A stretch of DNA of 64,000 nucleotides, taken from positions 22,326,927-22,390,926 of the forward strand of contig NC_037594.1 in assembly GCF_003073045.1 (NCBI RefSeq), in the 5' to 3' direction. Source of the stretch: Pomacea canaliculata. Taxonomy: Eukaryota; Mollusca; Gastropoda; Architaenioglossa; Ampullariidae. Shown in pieces: positions 1 through 10,483 of this stretch (the first letter of the stretch is position 1; every line of letters begins with the position of its first letter). Under the pieces are notes generated by a model. The model was given only the letters and a program-made list of their open reading frames with translations. It was not told where the DNA came from and ran no database searches. Both the position numbers and the translations under genes were made by a program.

Positions 1-1070
1 TTGTATAGTGCTTGGAGAATGTGGTCGCTTCCCTGTTAGTCTTCTTATTAAAAGTAGGATGCTTAGCTTTTGGTTTAAATTGATTAGCAACAGTAATAAA
101 CTATCAAGCACTACATATAGAATGCTCTTAAATCTACACGAAACAAACATTCTTAAGTCTAGCTATATCAGTACTATCCAGACAACGCTGCAAGACCTTG
201 GCCTAAGTGGAATATGGATAAACCAGAAAAGCATAAACATAACAGGTGATTGGTTCAAGAAGAAAGTAGATAGGTCCCTACAGGACCAGTATATCCAGAA
301 TTGGTTAGGGGAACTAGACTCCAAACAAATATACTCAAATTATAGAATGTTTAAAAGCAGCTTCTTACTAGAACCCTACTTAAAAATCCTACCCACATGA
401 TTACCTCCTTTAATAAAATTAGGTCATTGAATAACCACTTTCCAGTGAATAAAGGTAGGCAAACAGATATCCTAGAAATGAAAGGTTCTGTAAACTCTGC
501 AACACCAAGGACATAGGGGATGAATTCCACTATCTTTTTAATTGTAACAAAATTTGATACCCAGCGAAAAAAATACTTACCAAGCTACTATACTCGTAAC
601 CCAAATGCTTACAAATTCAATCTTTATTAGCCTCAAAAAATAAAAAGACCCTTAGTAGACTATCTCAATTTGTAAAGATATTACTAAGAACAGTAAATTA
701 GTTAAATTGATAAAACGTGTGTGTGTGGGATATATATTGTACACAGGGATGGATGGGAGTGGCATTACCCCTGTGATAAAGAATAGTAAAGAATACAGAA
801 CACCTGTGAAAGAGAGTGAGGGAGAACAGAGAGTGGTTATCCTATGTTCTGATATGTCCAGATGCTTTAACCTACTCGATTACATATCCAGTTTACACGA
901 AAATGATTGGAAAAAGGAAAGAATGAGTGGATGATTTTGAATATATGTAAATGAGAGACACCCTATATTTAATGATAAGAATGTGAATGTATATGCATTG
1001 ATACTTCCTAATTTCTCAATACCCCCTGGAGGGCGACAGAATAAAAGAATCTTGAATCTTGAATCTTGAT
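1..1070 (+). mobile_element. LINE 3' end (C-terminal ORF2 remnant, 3' UTR and short-repeat tail)
   Basis: An open stretch from the left edge to about 400 encodes a reverse-transcriptase C-terminal tail of the non-LTR type: GECGRFPVSL, then a W-rich basic segment, then FKSSFLLEPYLKILP. After an in-frame stop at 398-400 the similarity resumes at about 401-630 with a decayed LPPLIKLRSLNNHFP...CNT/GDEFH-like segment. A non-coding stretch follows, containing AATAAA near 1,039, and the element ends in three to four copies of a 7-mer (GAATCTT) at about 1,047-1,070, as many LINEs do. The 5' part is outside the window. The in-frame stop and frame decay show that this copy is dead. The clade (Jockey/CR1-like or another) cannot be decided from this fragment. 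Confidence 0.7.
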
Positions 1071-4000
1071 AACTTTTCAAAGGTCCACCTGAATTAAAAT
1101 GTTGTTCAATTACTTAGTAAAGCTATTAAAATAATACTCAAGCTAATAACCTGTGCATTTTGACTATGTGCATAGACGCCACACTAATTAAGCAATTCAT
1201 TCAAACTGGCAGCGGAGAAACTAATCAAAGGGACGTAAGACATAAAAAAAAATTTTTGCTTGTTACCTCCCCTTCTTCAGTGTTTTGTTTGTTACCTGAT
1301 CCGCACTGAAAAATTATTTTTTCAAGATATATATAATCAAGTCTTTAAAAGGAGATAGAAGTAATCAATGTTCACTTCCTTAATGAAATTGTTTATTTTA
1401 ATCGGTCTGTTTTTGTTTTTGTTAGCAAGATGGCTACGGAAGCGGTGCTCGCAATGTATACTAATCTAACCTCTTTGTAGTTTGACATTGTTTTGGTTGT
1501 ATTGGGCCCTCATTTATTTTACCTTTACCTGTCATCAGTTTTAGGCCTTGAGTTATTTTGCCTGTCGCAATTAACTTTATGCAGCCCTTCATAGTGTTTA
1601 AAATTTGTTGAATTAGAGCCACAGGATCGAGACGATAGCACCACGCCTCTGAACTGTATTCAATGGCGAACAGGTCTTTGGCGCCCTGAGAAAGCGAAAC
1701 AGCATGCGTCCAGTTAAGTAAGGACTTTGTAGGTGTAAACTTATTCTGAACCTTTAGACAGGCTCTTAGAGAATGTCCCCAAATGCCTCCTGGGTCGCCC
1801 AACTCACATCAACCGCGCACACAACATTCAGTTGTTCAGCCAGACAACAGCCAGTCAAACCACAAGAGTGTGGTTCAAGAAAACAAATCGTTTATGGAGA
1901 AATAATTAAATAAACAGAACACGTACTAAAAGGATAGGAACTCACACATGTAATTATCGTAGACACTGCTCACTGTCACCCCTACCTTTCAAGTGACACC
2001 AAGGATACCATGTCATAAATGTAGTCCCTCGTTTCAGTCGTTATCTGAAAGTGCTGCAGTTCAAGTGCACTGAAGACAAAATAACAGGGTTGATAAGACT
2101 TGTAGTATATTTGCTAAATAAATGTATGAGAGAAGATGATAAAACCTAGCAATAAAATAATCAAGAAAAGTTGAAGGTAGTACAGAAGCAGGATTGCGTT
2201 TTTAGTCAACAGGCTCAAGAGAAGTCTGTCTGTAAGGACATGATGAGATTTATGTGAAAAGACAGATAGTGATGCTCTCCGTTTCGCATGCGCAGTACAA
2301 AAGAAATTTTCAAACGTTGCTGAAGCCAGTAGAAACAGGTAGGAAGTATCACATTTTTACAAGAAGACGGTAGAAAATAAAATACTGAAGTCTGACTAGT
2401 GAACAAATACAAACCCACAAGTAAGCCATTCGTCGTGCTACCTTAAACTGTCCGTTTTGTCAGCTTGAACTATTTGGTTTTATACAGATAATTGGGTTTT
2501 CAAACTTTATTTGGGTTTGGAATGTTGAAAGGGACATGTGGCAAAGTGAACGTGTAGTTTAGCTGGACATTAAATTAGTAGTGCAGGATGTGGATGAACA
2601 GTTACTGGACGTTAAAATGGCGATGTTTGCCATCTGACTATCACAAGAATTAATCATGTCGGTCAGCTGGATATAGAGTAAATTCCAGTGTGTGTATTTC
2701 ACACCAAAATTTATGAGAGGTTTTATGTGTACACATTTCTTCAAGTTATATTTGTATTATTGTACTATAGTTATATGGTGCTATTGATTACACGGACGAG
2801 ATACAAGTCCGTTACTGATGAGAGTACAGTGGTGGAGTAAGTGGTGGTGGCTTGCACATCTGATCTGTGTGTGCGTGCGTTCGTGTGTGTGTGTGTGTCC
2901 TGTATTGCGTAGTTGGCTACAAAACTGAAGTTATCCGACTTTTGAACACATGTTTGTTTCAGAAACATGACCAATCAAGTCAAGGACATGGCATTACTTA
3001 TCGTTTTACCACTTTGGTTGGGCAACAAAGTATGATACTCTTCTTTCTTTGTACCATTTAGTTCTCTCTCACTTTCACACACACACACACAGATTTGTGC
3101 ACCGAAGACAGCAGGAACATATAAAGTGAGGTAGGAGATTAAGATCAGGTTCATCTCTATCTCTGATATATGCGGTGAAACATATTTTAGGCTGGAAAGG
3201 GTGAAGAAAAATGAAGCTGAAAAACAGACAAAGGGGATAAAAAAGAATGGGTATACAATGGCTATTCGACAAAATTACTGCATTAAGGAGATGAAGAAGA
3301 ATGGAAGGAAAAGACTTAAGACTGTAGGGAAAGGGAATACAGGGAATAAAGTGAGGAGGAGGAGGAGGAGGAGAGAGAGATGGAGAGATCATGACATACA
3401 TGTCATGTGTTAGAGTAGTACTGCATTTGTTTTTGCAATCACAGTCAGAAGAAAACATTTTGCTGACTATGACATTCTTAAAACCTTAAACCAGTCTTGC
3501 TGATTGTTTCATTGGTAACTACAGACTCTCATATAATGGAAACATTTTAGAGATGTATCTTTGTGTTGCTCTGGAGTTTTTAAGTGATGTTTGCAGTAAA
3601 TGTTAATTGAATGTCACCCATCGTCGAGAGGTCTTAATAATGCGTGCTAGTAAAATACTATCTAATAATTTCTATTTTCTAGAGTTTCTAAAGAGTCTCC
3701 GAAACGCCTAACACCTTTTACAGTCATCTTCGTTTCAGTTATGTAGTAGTCTAACAATAAACGTATTTGATTAAGTTACAAACTAAACTTATTTTACCTA
3801 ATTAATATTTCTGTACTCTTTCTCCATCCTATCCTCCTCCTCTACCCTCTTCTTTTCTTGTCTCACAGTCCTTTTTTGTTATTCATACTTTTTCGAAGAG
3901 ATTCTGGGCTTCCAAACAGCGCTTGTTTTGAGTTTGTTTAAAATATAAATTTCTCTTCCATTTTCTTGCAGTCTTGCCTCCAATCATTGCCAGTCGGCAA

Positions 4001-4530
4001 AGCAGTAACGCTTCTACGAGTAGTTTTCGCCATAGCAGCACGCTCAGCTTCCAAGGAAAAGGTTTCGGGTTCAAAGCTCCCTAGGGCCCAAATCTGTTCC
4101 CTATATTTAAATTTCACTGCATAAACGGCAACTATATGACCTTTGTGTTACAAGAATTATATGTCTTCAAGGATTTCCAGTTCTCAGCCTTCCTTCCATT
4201 CCTAGTTAAGCCCTCCCACAGCGATGTCCTAACGCATGGAATCATGTCCTCTCTCTCCCCCCTCCACACCTCCACACAAACAACAGGCGCACATTTTCTT
4301 TGGCCTTCACCTGCAGATTGAGGTGTAAAGGTCTCACGTTTTCTCGGACTGGATGCCACGTCAGAAGAGAGAAGCTGTAGTCGAAGTAGGGCTCTGTTCT
4401 CGTGGAGTAATCAAGTTCAGACTAAGAAAAACACAGGAACTTTCGAGAGCGGGGTATGGGAGGGTCCCCGGATCTCCACCTGACAGTCTCTCAGAACTCC
4501 TAATGCTCGCCCTTTCTGGCTCTTTTAAGC
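1071..4530. other. Intergenic, no gene recognised; microsatellites
   Basis: AT-rich non-coding sequence. It holds a (GT)n run at about 2,862-2,900, a short (CA)n run at 3,078-3,092 and a purine (GGA)n run at about 3,352-3,380. A 113-codon open frame on the minus strand (1,461-1,802) matches no family I recognise and has no convincing splice or start context. A weak tRNA-like stretch with a possible B box (gggttcaaagctcc) lies at about 3,980-4,085 and could be a decayed SINE. Confidence 0.5.
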
Positions 4531-4541
4531 TGGACAGGAAC

Positions 4542-4548
4542 TATAAAT
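4542..4548 (+). promoter_or_regulatory. Possible TATA box of METTL27 copy 1
   Basis: TATAAAT inside ctataaatgtcgg lies about 430 bp upstream of the copy 1 start codon. The region is less AT-rich than its surroundings. There is no transcript evidence, so this is only a candidate. It lies outside the inverted duplication, so copy 2 does not share it. Confidence 0.25.
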
Positions 4549-4974
4549 GTCGGTGTCTGGACAAACAAGACCGTGCTTCGAGATAAAAAATTTGGATTCA
4601 CGCATCACCAAGTGGTAAGCGATGGAATAAGCTGTTGCCGCGTTATTTTTTTTTTTATTTATTTATTTATTTCAATTGTTGTTCTTTGCGTGTGTATGTA
4701 AGCGCGTTAGATATGTTGGGAACTTTGTAAGGAGTCTGATTGCCTGCAGGATCTTCCAATATCAGTTCTTCTTCATGCAAGATGAGAAATACAAATTAAC
4801 GTTAAAAGAACCTCAGGTCAACAGCAAATTTATGGCTTGTTTTTTGCTTTTGTTTTTTTTTTTTGAAAACGACATGAAAAAGTAGTAAATTATATTTGTA
4901 CCAATCGATCGCCGGTTGCTTAGCTGCATGGGAAGAGTGATTACGTTTGTTGTTGATCTGAGAACAGGGACAGC

Positions 4975-7100
4975 ATGGAGGATGAGAAGCAAGTACCGAC
5001 AGATGTCGCCTACTGGCATGATATCTATCGTGTGACGGATGACCTTTTGCGACCCGGAATCAGCGTGGACGAGTCTCAGAGAATGTACGACCAGTGGGCC
5101 AAGATGGGCACCTATGACGCTGTGAGTGATGACCCACCCTCTTCCCCCAACCCCCTCAACCCCCCAACTGCCTCATCCCCGATCCACTTCTGGCTTTTTA
5201 GGGAGTGTTAGTGTGCATGCGCGTTTGAGCGAATTAAGTAGGAGGTAGGAAGGACGTGAGAGAGGGCTACATCTTCCTGTCCAGAAAGACAGACAAAGAA
5301 AGAAAGAAGTAAATGTAGCGTGGAAATGTGTAAAACACACTGTTTTGATCTTCTGAACCTTTACTTACATCAGATCATGAAGAATTTGCTCAGACAGCAA
5401 CTGTGAGCACTCTGCTAGATTCATTGTTATTATTACTGTTGTAAAAATCTATAATGATAAGAATAATCGTCGTCGTCGTCGTCATTCACATGTATACCAT
5501 GATTTGTTCCGAACTTCCGCAGTTGGCTGTTGAATCGAAGTACTACACGGCCCACGACCAGATCATCCTCGGCATTCTCAGCATGTATCCTGTTCGGCGC
5601 GATATCCGAATTCTAGATGTCGGAGCGGGTACCGGCCTCGTTGGAGAACGGGTACAGTTAAATGTTTTCTGCGTGCGTGAGTGCGTTCATTCGTTTGTGC
5701 ATGAGTGATTACTCTTTTACTGCTAGTGAAATTTCTGCACCCTAACATTTTTCTTGATCGTCGTAACTGCACAAAATTCCAAATCAACAATAGCAACAAA
5801 TACAAATAAAAATGAGTCATAAACAAAAGTAGTTTGTCGTAAGTTCTGACCCTTCACCTTTTCCTGTATCAATCCTGTATCTCCTCAGCTGCGAAACCTG
5901 GGCTTTGAGCGAGTGGATGCCTTGGATCCGTCGGCAGAAATGCTGAGGTCAGCTGCCAAAAAGGGTGTCTATGAAAGACTCATCCATAGCTTCTTCACCA
6001 ACGATCCCATCAAAGACGTTGACGAAGGTATTCATTTTGGTTCCATTGTTTCCTTACTTCTTCTGATCTTTGCTGGAATCTTATGTGTTGGTGAGAATTC
6101 TTGTTTAAGACCCCGAAGGCTGTTATTTCAAAAAGAAATACAACAGAATTAAGCCTTATTGTCGCTTATGCTAATTTATAAAAAAAAGATTCGATAATTA
6201 CTTTTAATGTACGTCGTTGTATGTAGACATAAAAATTGAGTTCGACATACTTCATGTTCGTAGAATTTCTTGTAAGCGATACACATCGATTTTAAATCTC
6301 GTTTCAGACACATACGATGCCATTGTCATGTGTGGAGTATGTGGACCGGGAGCTGTGCCTGTGGAAGCGTTCGAAGAAGCTGTACGGATTGTCAAACCTG
6401 GTAAGTTGTTGGTGACTCAGCTGAATGGCTCTCCAGTTAAGTTCATCATAAATAAGTTAAAGAGTATTCTGTGAGTTGGATATGCAAATAGCAGAAATAT
6501 AGTTACTATGAAAATATGGTCGAGTTAGACTGTTGCTAGCAGATTTTGAAAGGCAGAAAGAGTGTCTACCAGAATCCACTCATTTCCTAAATCGTGAGTC
6601 TTCTCCACGGTATAACACTGTGCCCAGCATGGACGTGTATAGGTGGACTGCTGTCTGTCTGCCGAGACCAATGCTTAGCCTCTTGCGAAGTTCTCCGCTG
6701 TTAGTCTCGGCGAGCCTACACAAAGAATGTAAATAAACAGGAAGCTTTGTCGTCTGATGCCTCGTTTTAGCAATTAACTGGAAAAAATCGTCTGCAAGCA
6801 GTCCAGTAATGCAAGTTCGTGATGCCCAGTCTATAAAGTGGAAGAGCTGAAAACACTTCTTTTTGTACTTAAATTTCCTTTAAATTTTTACCTTCAGGTG
6901 GACACATCTTCGTCTGTATGCGAGCGGAGAACCTGGAGATCTGCAGTGAATATAATGGCCGTTGGCAGCCGTTTGTCACTCGCTTGCAACAGGAAGGTAA
7001 ATGGCGCCTGGTCAGTGAGTGCAAGTACCCTCAACACTACTTTCACTTCGACGGTCTGAGACTCATCTACCAAGTCACAAAGAATGAGCGGAACATATAA
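4975..7100 (+). CDS. METTL27: METTL27-like class I SAM methyltransferase, copy 1 (5 exons)
   Basis: A probable SAM-dependent methyltransferase of the METTL27 (WBSCR27) family, whose substrate is not established. Exons are 4,975-5,121, 5,523-5,651, 5,889-6,027, 6,308-6,400 and 6,898-7,100. All introns are GT-AG, all phases join, and the protein is 236 aa, close to the usual family length of about 245. Motif I (SAM-binding) is LDVGAGTGLVG at about residues 80-90. The acidic post-motif segment is RVDALDPSAEML, and motif IV lies in YDAIVMCGVCGPGAVP. The C-terminal exon holds GHIFVCMR and ends YQVTKNERNI. The start ATG follows an A-rich context and gives the typical N-terminus DVAYWHDIYRVTDD. AATAAA at 7,427 is a good polyadenylation signal. 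Intron 4 carries a 195 bp insertion that copy 2 lacks. This is the intact copy of the locus. Confidence 0.88.
6628..6822. mobile_element. 195 bp short mobile element with 7 bp target-site duplication
   Basis: The insert is flanked by tgcccag at 6,621-6,627 and 6,823-6,829. Copy 2 has a single copy of the site (acccagtctataaag in reverse complement), so the empty site is preserved. The element has subterminal inverted words, tggactgct near the left and agcagtcca near the right. A diverged relative lies at about 44,303-44,465 and shares gccgagaccaatg, gaagttctc and the stretch ggaaaaaatcgtc/ccgcaagcagtcca. It has no coding capacity, so it is a MITE or SINE of unassigned family. Confidence 0.65.
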
Positions 7101-7257
7101 ACCACCCACCTGAAAACAATTCTTAAATATGCCCTTCGATCTATGATGCCAAACTAACAAGATCAGGAATAGAAAGAAGTCACTGAAGAGCCTATATATA
7201 TTATAGGTGTGTTTGTGAAAAGTTTTGATGTGCCTCAAATGACACCAAATGAATCGT

Positions 7258-7530
7258 TCTGTTCGTCACATTTTCATCTCTGTTCTTCGCCATAGCACTA
7301 CATGCCTCCCCGAATAGGAAAGACAATCGAAAACCTTCATGGTTACAGTCCCCGGCCAAGCTTACTTCCTCGTTTATGTCTTTGTTTGTTCAGCTTTGTT
7401 TTATGTGTATATTTCTTTATAATTTAAATAAAAACTTTTTTCTCTCTTGTAGACTTTCTTTAAGCTGTGTGTGAATGTAATGGCTCAGGGTATGATTAAT
7501 GGTATTGAAGAGACTTATAATTCAACGATG
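7258..7530 (+). repeat. METTL27 copy 1 3' flank, duplicated at 14,060
   Basis: This block, from gttctgttcgt through ttgatggtattgaag-type sequence, contains the polyadenylation signal AATAAA at 7,427-7,432. A second copy in the same orientation lies at 14,060-14,285, about 80-85% identical by eye. It continues the copy 1 transcript 3' UTR but is outside the inverted repeat arms. Confidence 0.65.
7427..7432 (+). terminator. Polyadenylation signal of METTL27 copy 1
   Basis: AATAAA lies about 330 bp past the stop codon and is followed by a T-rich stretch (acttttttctctctt), as expected for cleavage downstream. It is the first canonical hexamer after the stop. Confidence 0.5.
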
Positions 7531-8561
7531 AATAAAGTCCCACATCAGATGATATGTTGGCATCAGAATGCTTACATCGCAACAAAAGTATCAGTAAAAA
7601 AAGTTTTATAAAAAATAGTATAATGGTCACACAGATCGCCTTTTTTAAACAATGGCAGTACAACTGATTCTGTCCTATTTATGAAAAATCATCTTTCTTA
7701 AATTATTCATTGAAAAAAACTTGGAAAAAACATGCAAGAGAGTGTGAACGGCACAGGGATGCAAGACACGACCACAGACCCATCTTGTCCCTGCATCTTA
7801 TATTATCTTTAACCCGCTTCAACAAATCTGTCACACAGACTCAAGAGATTCAGAAAAGGTTCGACAGGACAAGGGGATGGTTGGATGATTGCAAGGAGAG
7901 TAAGAACTCTCTCGCAGAAGTGGAAGGCCGCCATCTTGATATTGTTGTCCCGATGGATGAATATAAAAACACTTTTTAACACCACAATACCTACTTTCGT
8001 CCACGTACATTTTTTTCAGATTCTACTAATCAAATCACTATGACACGTGTGATACGAGGAAAATGTTGACTAGAACTGTTTAAATAACATAGAAACGCGA
8101 GCACATGACCTCGTCACTCGTCACGCATTAGCGCCCTTGACCTTATGTGAACTTGTCCTCAACGCTGGACAAGCATCATCCGTGAAGCGGCGTTTTTTAA
8201 ATCAACTGTCCTGCGACACCTCCAGGTTTTCCACTTGACAGTGTATGGTGAGTAAAATTACAGTTATTCTATCAGTGGTCCAGAAAATTCAATTCTGAAC
8301 CTGACCTTCGCAGTACGACAACACCGTACCCGTCACGTGACTTGTTTGTTTCATGGGGAAGACGCTCCACCTCTGACCTAAACAATTTGCATGAATCTTA
8401 CAGTCACATTTTGAACCAGTACTATATGCATGATTTATTTGGAATCTGACCGACTTTACGGACGTTATGGTGCATGCTGATTACCAAAAAAAAATAGATA
8501 AAAAGAAATATAACACCTGTCAGGTGCCCCCATCTGTCATTTTCCCTCAGAAAGACTAGAA

Positions 8562-10095
8562 TTGCCTGCCAAAACTCGCAAGGAAAACTATCAAAGAAAA
8601 TGGAAAAAACAAGGGACAGAGGTTCAGTGGAAAGATTTCCAATATATTGACAAGATATTACTAAAACCAGATTTGACAGCAGTTCAAGTGAACACCTACA
8701 ACGAATGGGCAAGCAGCGGTACGTATGAACAGGTGGGTGTCGCCGTACAAAGGTAACAGAGTGAACGGTTTCAGGAACTGTTTACGGAAAATGACTTCGT
8801 GCTGTTTGACTTTGATTAGAACTGAGTTTATCTCGTTTTCTTAATATGAAAATTTATTATTATTATTATCAGCAGCAGCAGCAGCAGCAGCAGCACCATT
8901 ATCAGCAGCATTATTATTATTTGATAAGAGTGTGGATTTTAACGTTTATTACTAGCTTTTCATTTTGGATTGTTGCTCTTGTTTTTGGACTGTTGTTATC
9001 TGAATACGCATTAATTGTCATTCAAAGTCCTTTACATATCACCAGCTTTTACTCAAAATTAGCCAGTTTTCATTGAGTCAGACAGACAAAGGAATATATT
9101 TATAGGTAGGTATGGCGGGGTAGATAAGCCCGGTTTTGCTCATTTTAAAATGAAGGTATACTCAACATTAATGAAATAAGAAAACAAACCAATGCGTGGT
9201 TGATACCACAGAAAATCTGTTATAAGACTCCAGTTTATTAGGCAATAGTCAATTTGATAATTAGGTCAACTACCTGATTGAAATTAACATGAACGTGTAT
9301 ACTACTATACACTACAAATCACCTGCAGGAGAGAGCAATACACTACAATACAACTTTATCAGGCGCAAAAAAAAGAAAACAAAAAAGATGCGTTTGATAT
9401 CTGAGAGAAAAACAAACTTGGGTAAGAGGCTTGTTTAATAATATAAAGTGTTAATCTTGCACGACGACATCTGCGATCAGCTGATGGTGGATGATGAGAA
9501 CTACTGTTGAAACAAGTGATGAATAAAGAGGGAGTGAACACGAACTCGAGAGAAAGAGTTTGAGAGAGTGAGACTTTATTGCTGTTATAGAATATTTGAC
9601 ATTGATAGTGGATCATTAGAACTGTTGCTGGAATGAGCGTGGAAAATGGTGTAAAGAGTGAAAGAGAGAAGTGGAATGAGAGTTAGACTTTATTGTGATG
9701 AAAGAGGGTGTGAAACTGAAATGATAATAATTAATGATGGTGATTGAGAAGCCCGATATGAACAAGGAGAGAAAAAAATGAGTTTAAGTGGATTATTGTT
9801 TCTCCTAATTTTTTACTGTATTCCCTGTGCCCCTAACTGTACGGAAAGAATAAAATATCTCGAACTTTGGTAAACTATGACGAAACAATGTTTTGCACAT
9901 ACCGTGTTTACAGTTTAAATGTATGATTTATATCGCAGTTGGTATGTAAATCGCCACCAACAAGAAATTATTCTTTTCAGGTTCTGACACCAACGGCTTC
10001 CCGCTGCGACAAGCATGGTTGACCTATACCCAGCCAAAAGCGAAGACATTATTCTCTTGGAAATTGGAGCGGGAACAGGACTGGCAGGCAAGCTG
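8562..10095 (+). pseudogene. Relict third METTL27-like copy (exons 1 and 2 only)
   Basis: This lies in the spacer between the two inverted METTL27 copies. Exon 1 (8,562-8,732, ending in a GT donor) reads FQYIDKILLKPDLTA..NTYNEWASSGTYEQ, a diverged match to the IYRVTDDLLRPGISVDE..YDQWAKMGTYDA segment. Exon 2 (about 9,981-10,095, AG acceptor and GT donor kept) ends with VDLYPAKSEDIILLEIGAGTGLAGKL split over two frames, that is, motif I. Exon 2 is about 14 nt shorter than in copy 1 and has a frame shift with an in-frame stop. No exons 3-5 are seen before the minus-strand copy begins at 10,484. This is an older, more diverged paralogue, cut off and decayed. It could be a gene using other splice sites, but that is less likely. 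Confidence 0.65.
8733..9980. other. Intron of the relict copy; (TTA)n/(CAG)n microsatellite
   Basis: Non-coding. A compound microsatellite of TTA and CAG triplets runs from about 8,855 to 8,925, with about eight CAG units. Around 8,968-9,330 there is patchy similarity to 14,755-15,090 (ttgctcttgtttttggact; caaatcac.tgcag), in the same order as the duplicated 3' flank block. At about 9,540-9,720 the word agagtgagactttattg and variants recur. Confidence 0.4.
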
Positions 10096-10483
10096 GTGAG
10101 ATTGCTTAATTAAAGAGGATGCAATGGATGATGGTAAACGTGTGTGTGTTGGAAAATAGACCACAGCTGTTAGGATGATATCAATCATTGTATTTAAATT
10201 GTGTATCGACTGCCAAATCTTCTCATGATCGTCTATCAATCGCAGATGTTATCTGCAATTTGTGCGCTGTGTGTGCACGCAAACAGGTGTGACTGGTTGA
10301 AATAAAGTTGCGCTCTGAGTATTTGTGTTTAGCTATACCACGGACCTATATTAGTTTGTGAACTGACCCATAATATAGGCGCTTCAGTGACTTCCACACG
10401 ATACTGTCTTTCTATTGTTGATATTGTTAGATTGGTGTTATGTATCGAAGGTCGTATAGTTAAATAATTTTCAGGTGAGTAAT

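Larger units (their letters stand above)
4681..7210 (+). repeat. Left arm of METTL27 inverted duplication
   Basis: This 2.5 kb stretch is matched in reverse complement by 10,365-12,852. The match covers the 5' flank (gttgggaactttgta, aatatcagttcttc, gagaaatacaaattaac), all five METTL27 exons, the introns and about 110 bp past the stop codon. Coding identity is about 95% or more. Introns also align, with a few indels and insertions. The arms face each other tail to tail, with about 3.15 kb between them. Confidence 0.85.

Noticed and set aside
3075-3458. Minus-strand open frame of 127 codons
   Set aside because: It is the complement of purine-rich low-complexity sequence (GGA and GAA runs), so the Pro/Ser/Phe-rich protein is an artefact.
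5578-5826. Open frame opposite METTL27 exon 2
   Set aside because: Antisense shadow of a well-supported exon and its intron.
8846-9076. Gln/Tyr-rich frame with CAG repeats
   Set aside because: A compound TTA/CAG microsatellite inside an intron of the relict METTL27 copy, not a polyQ gene.
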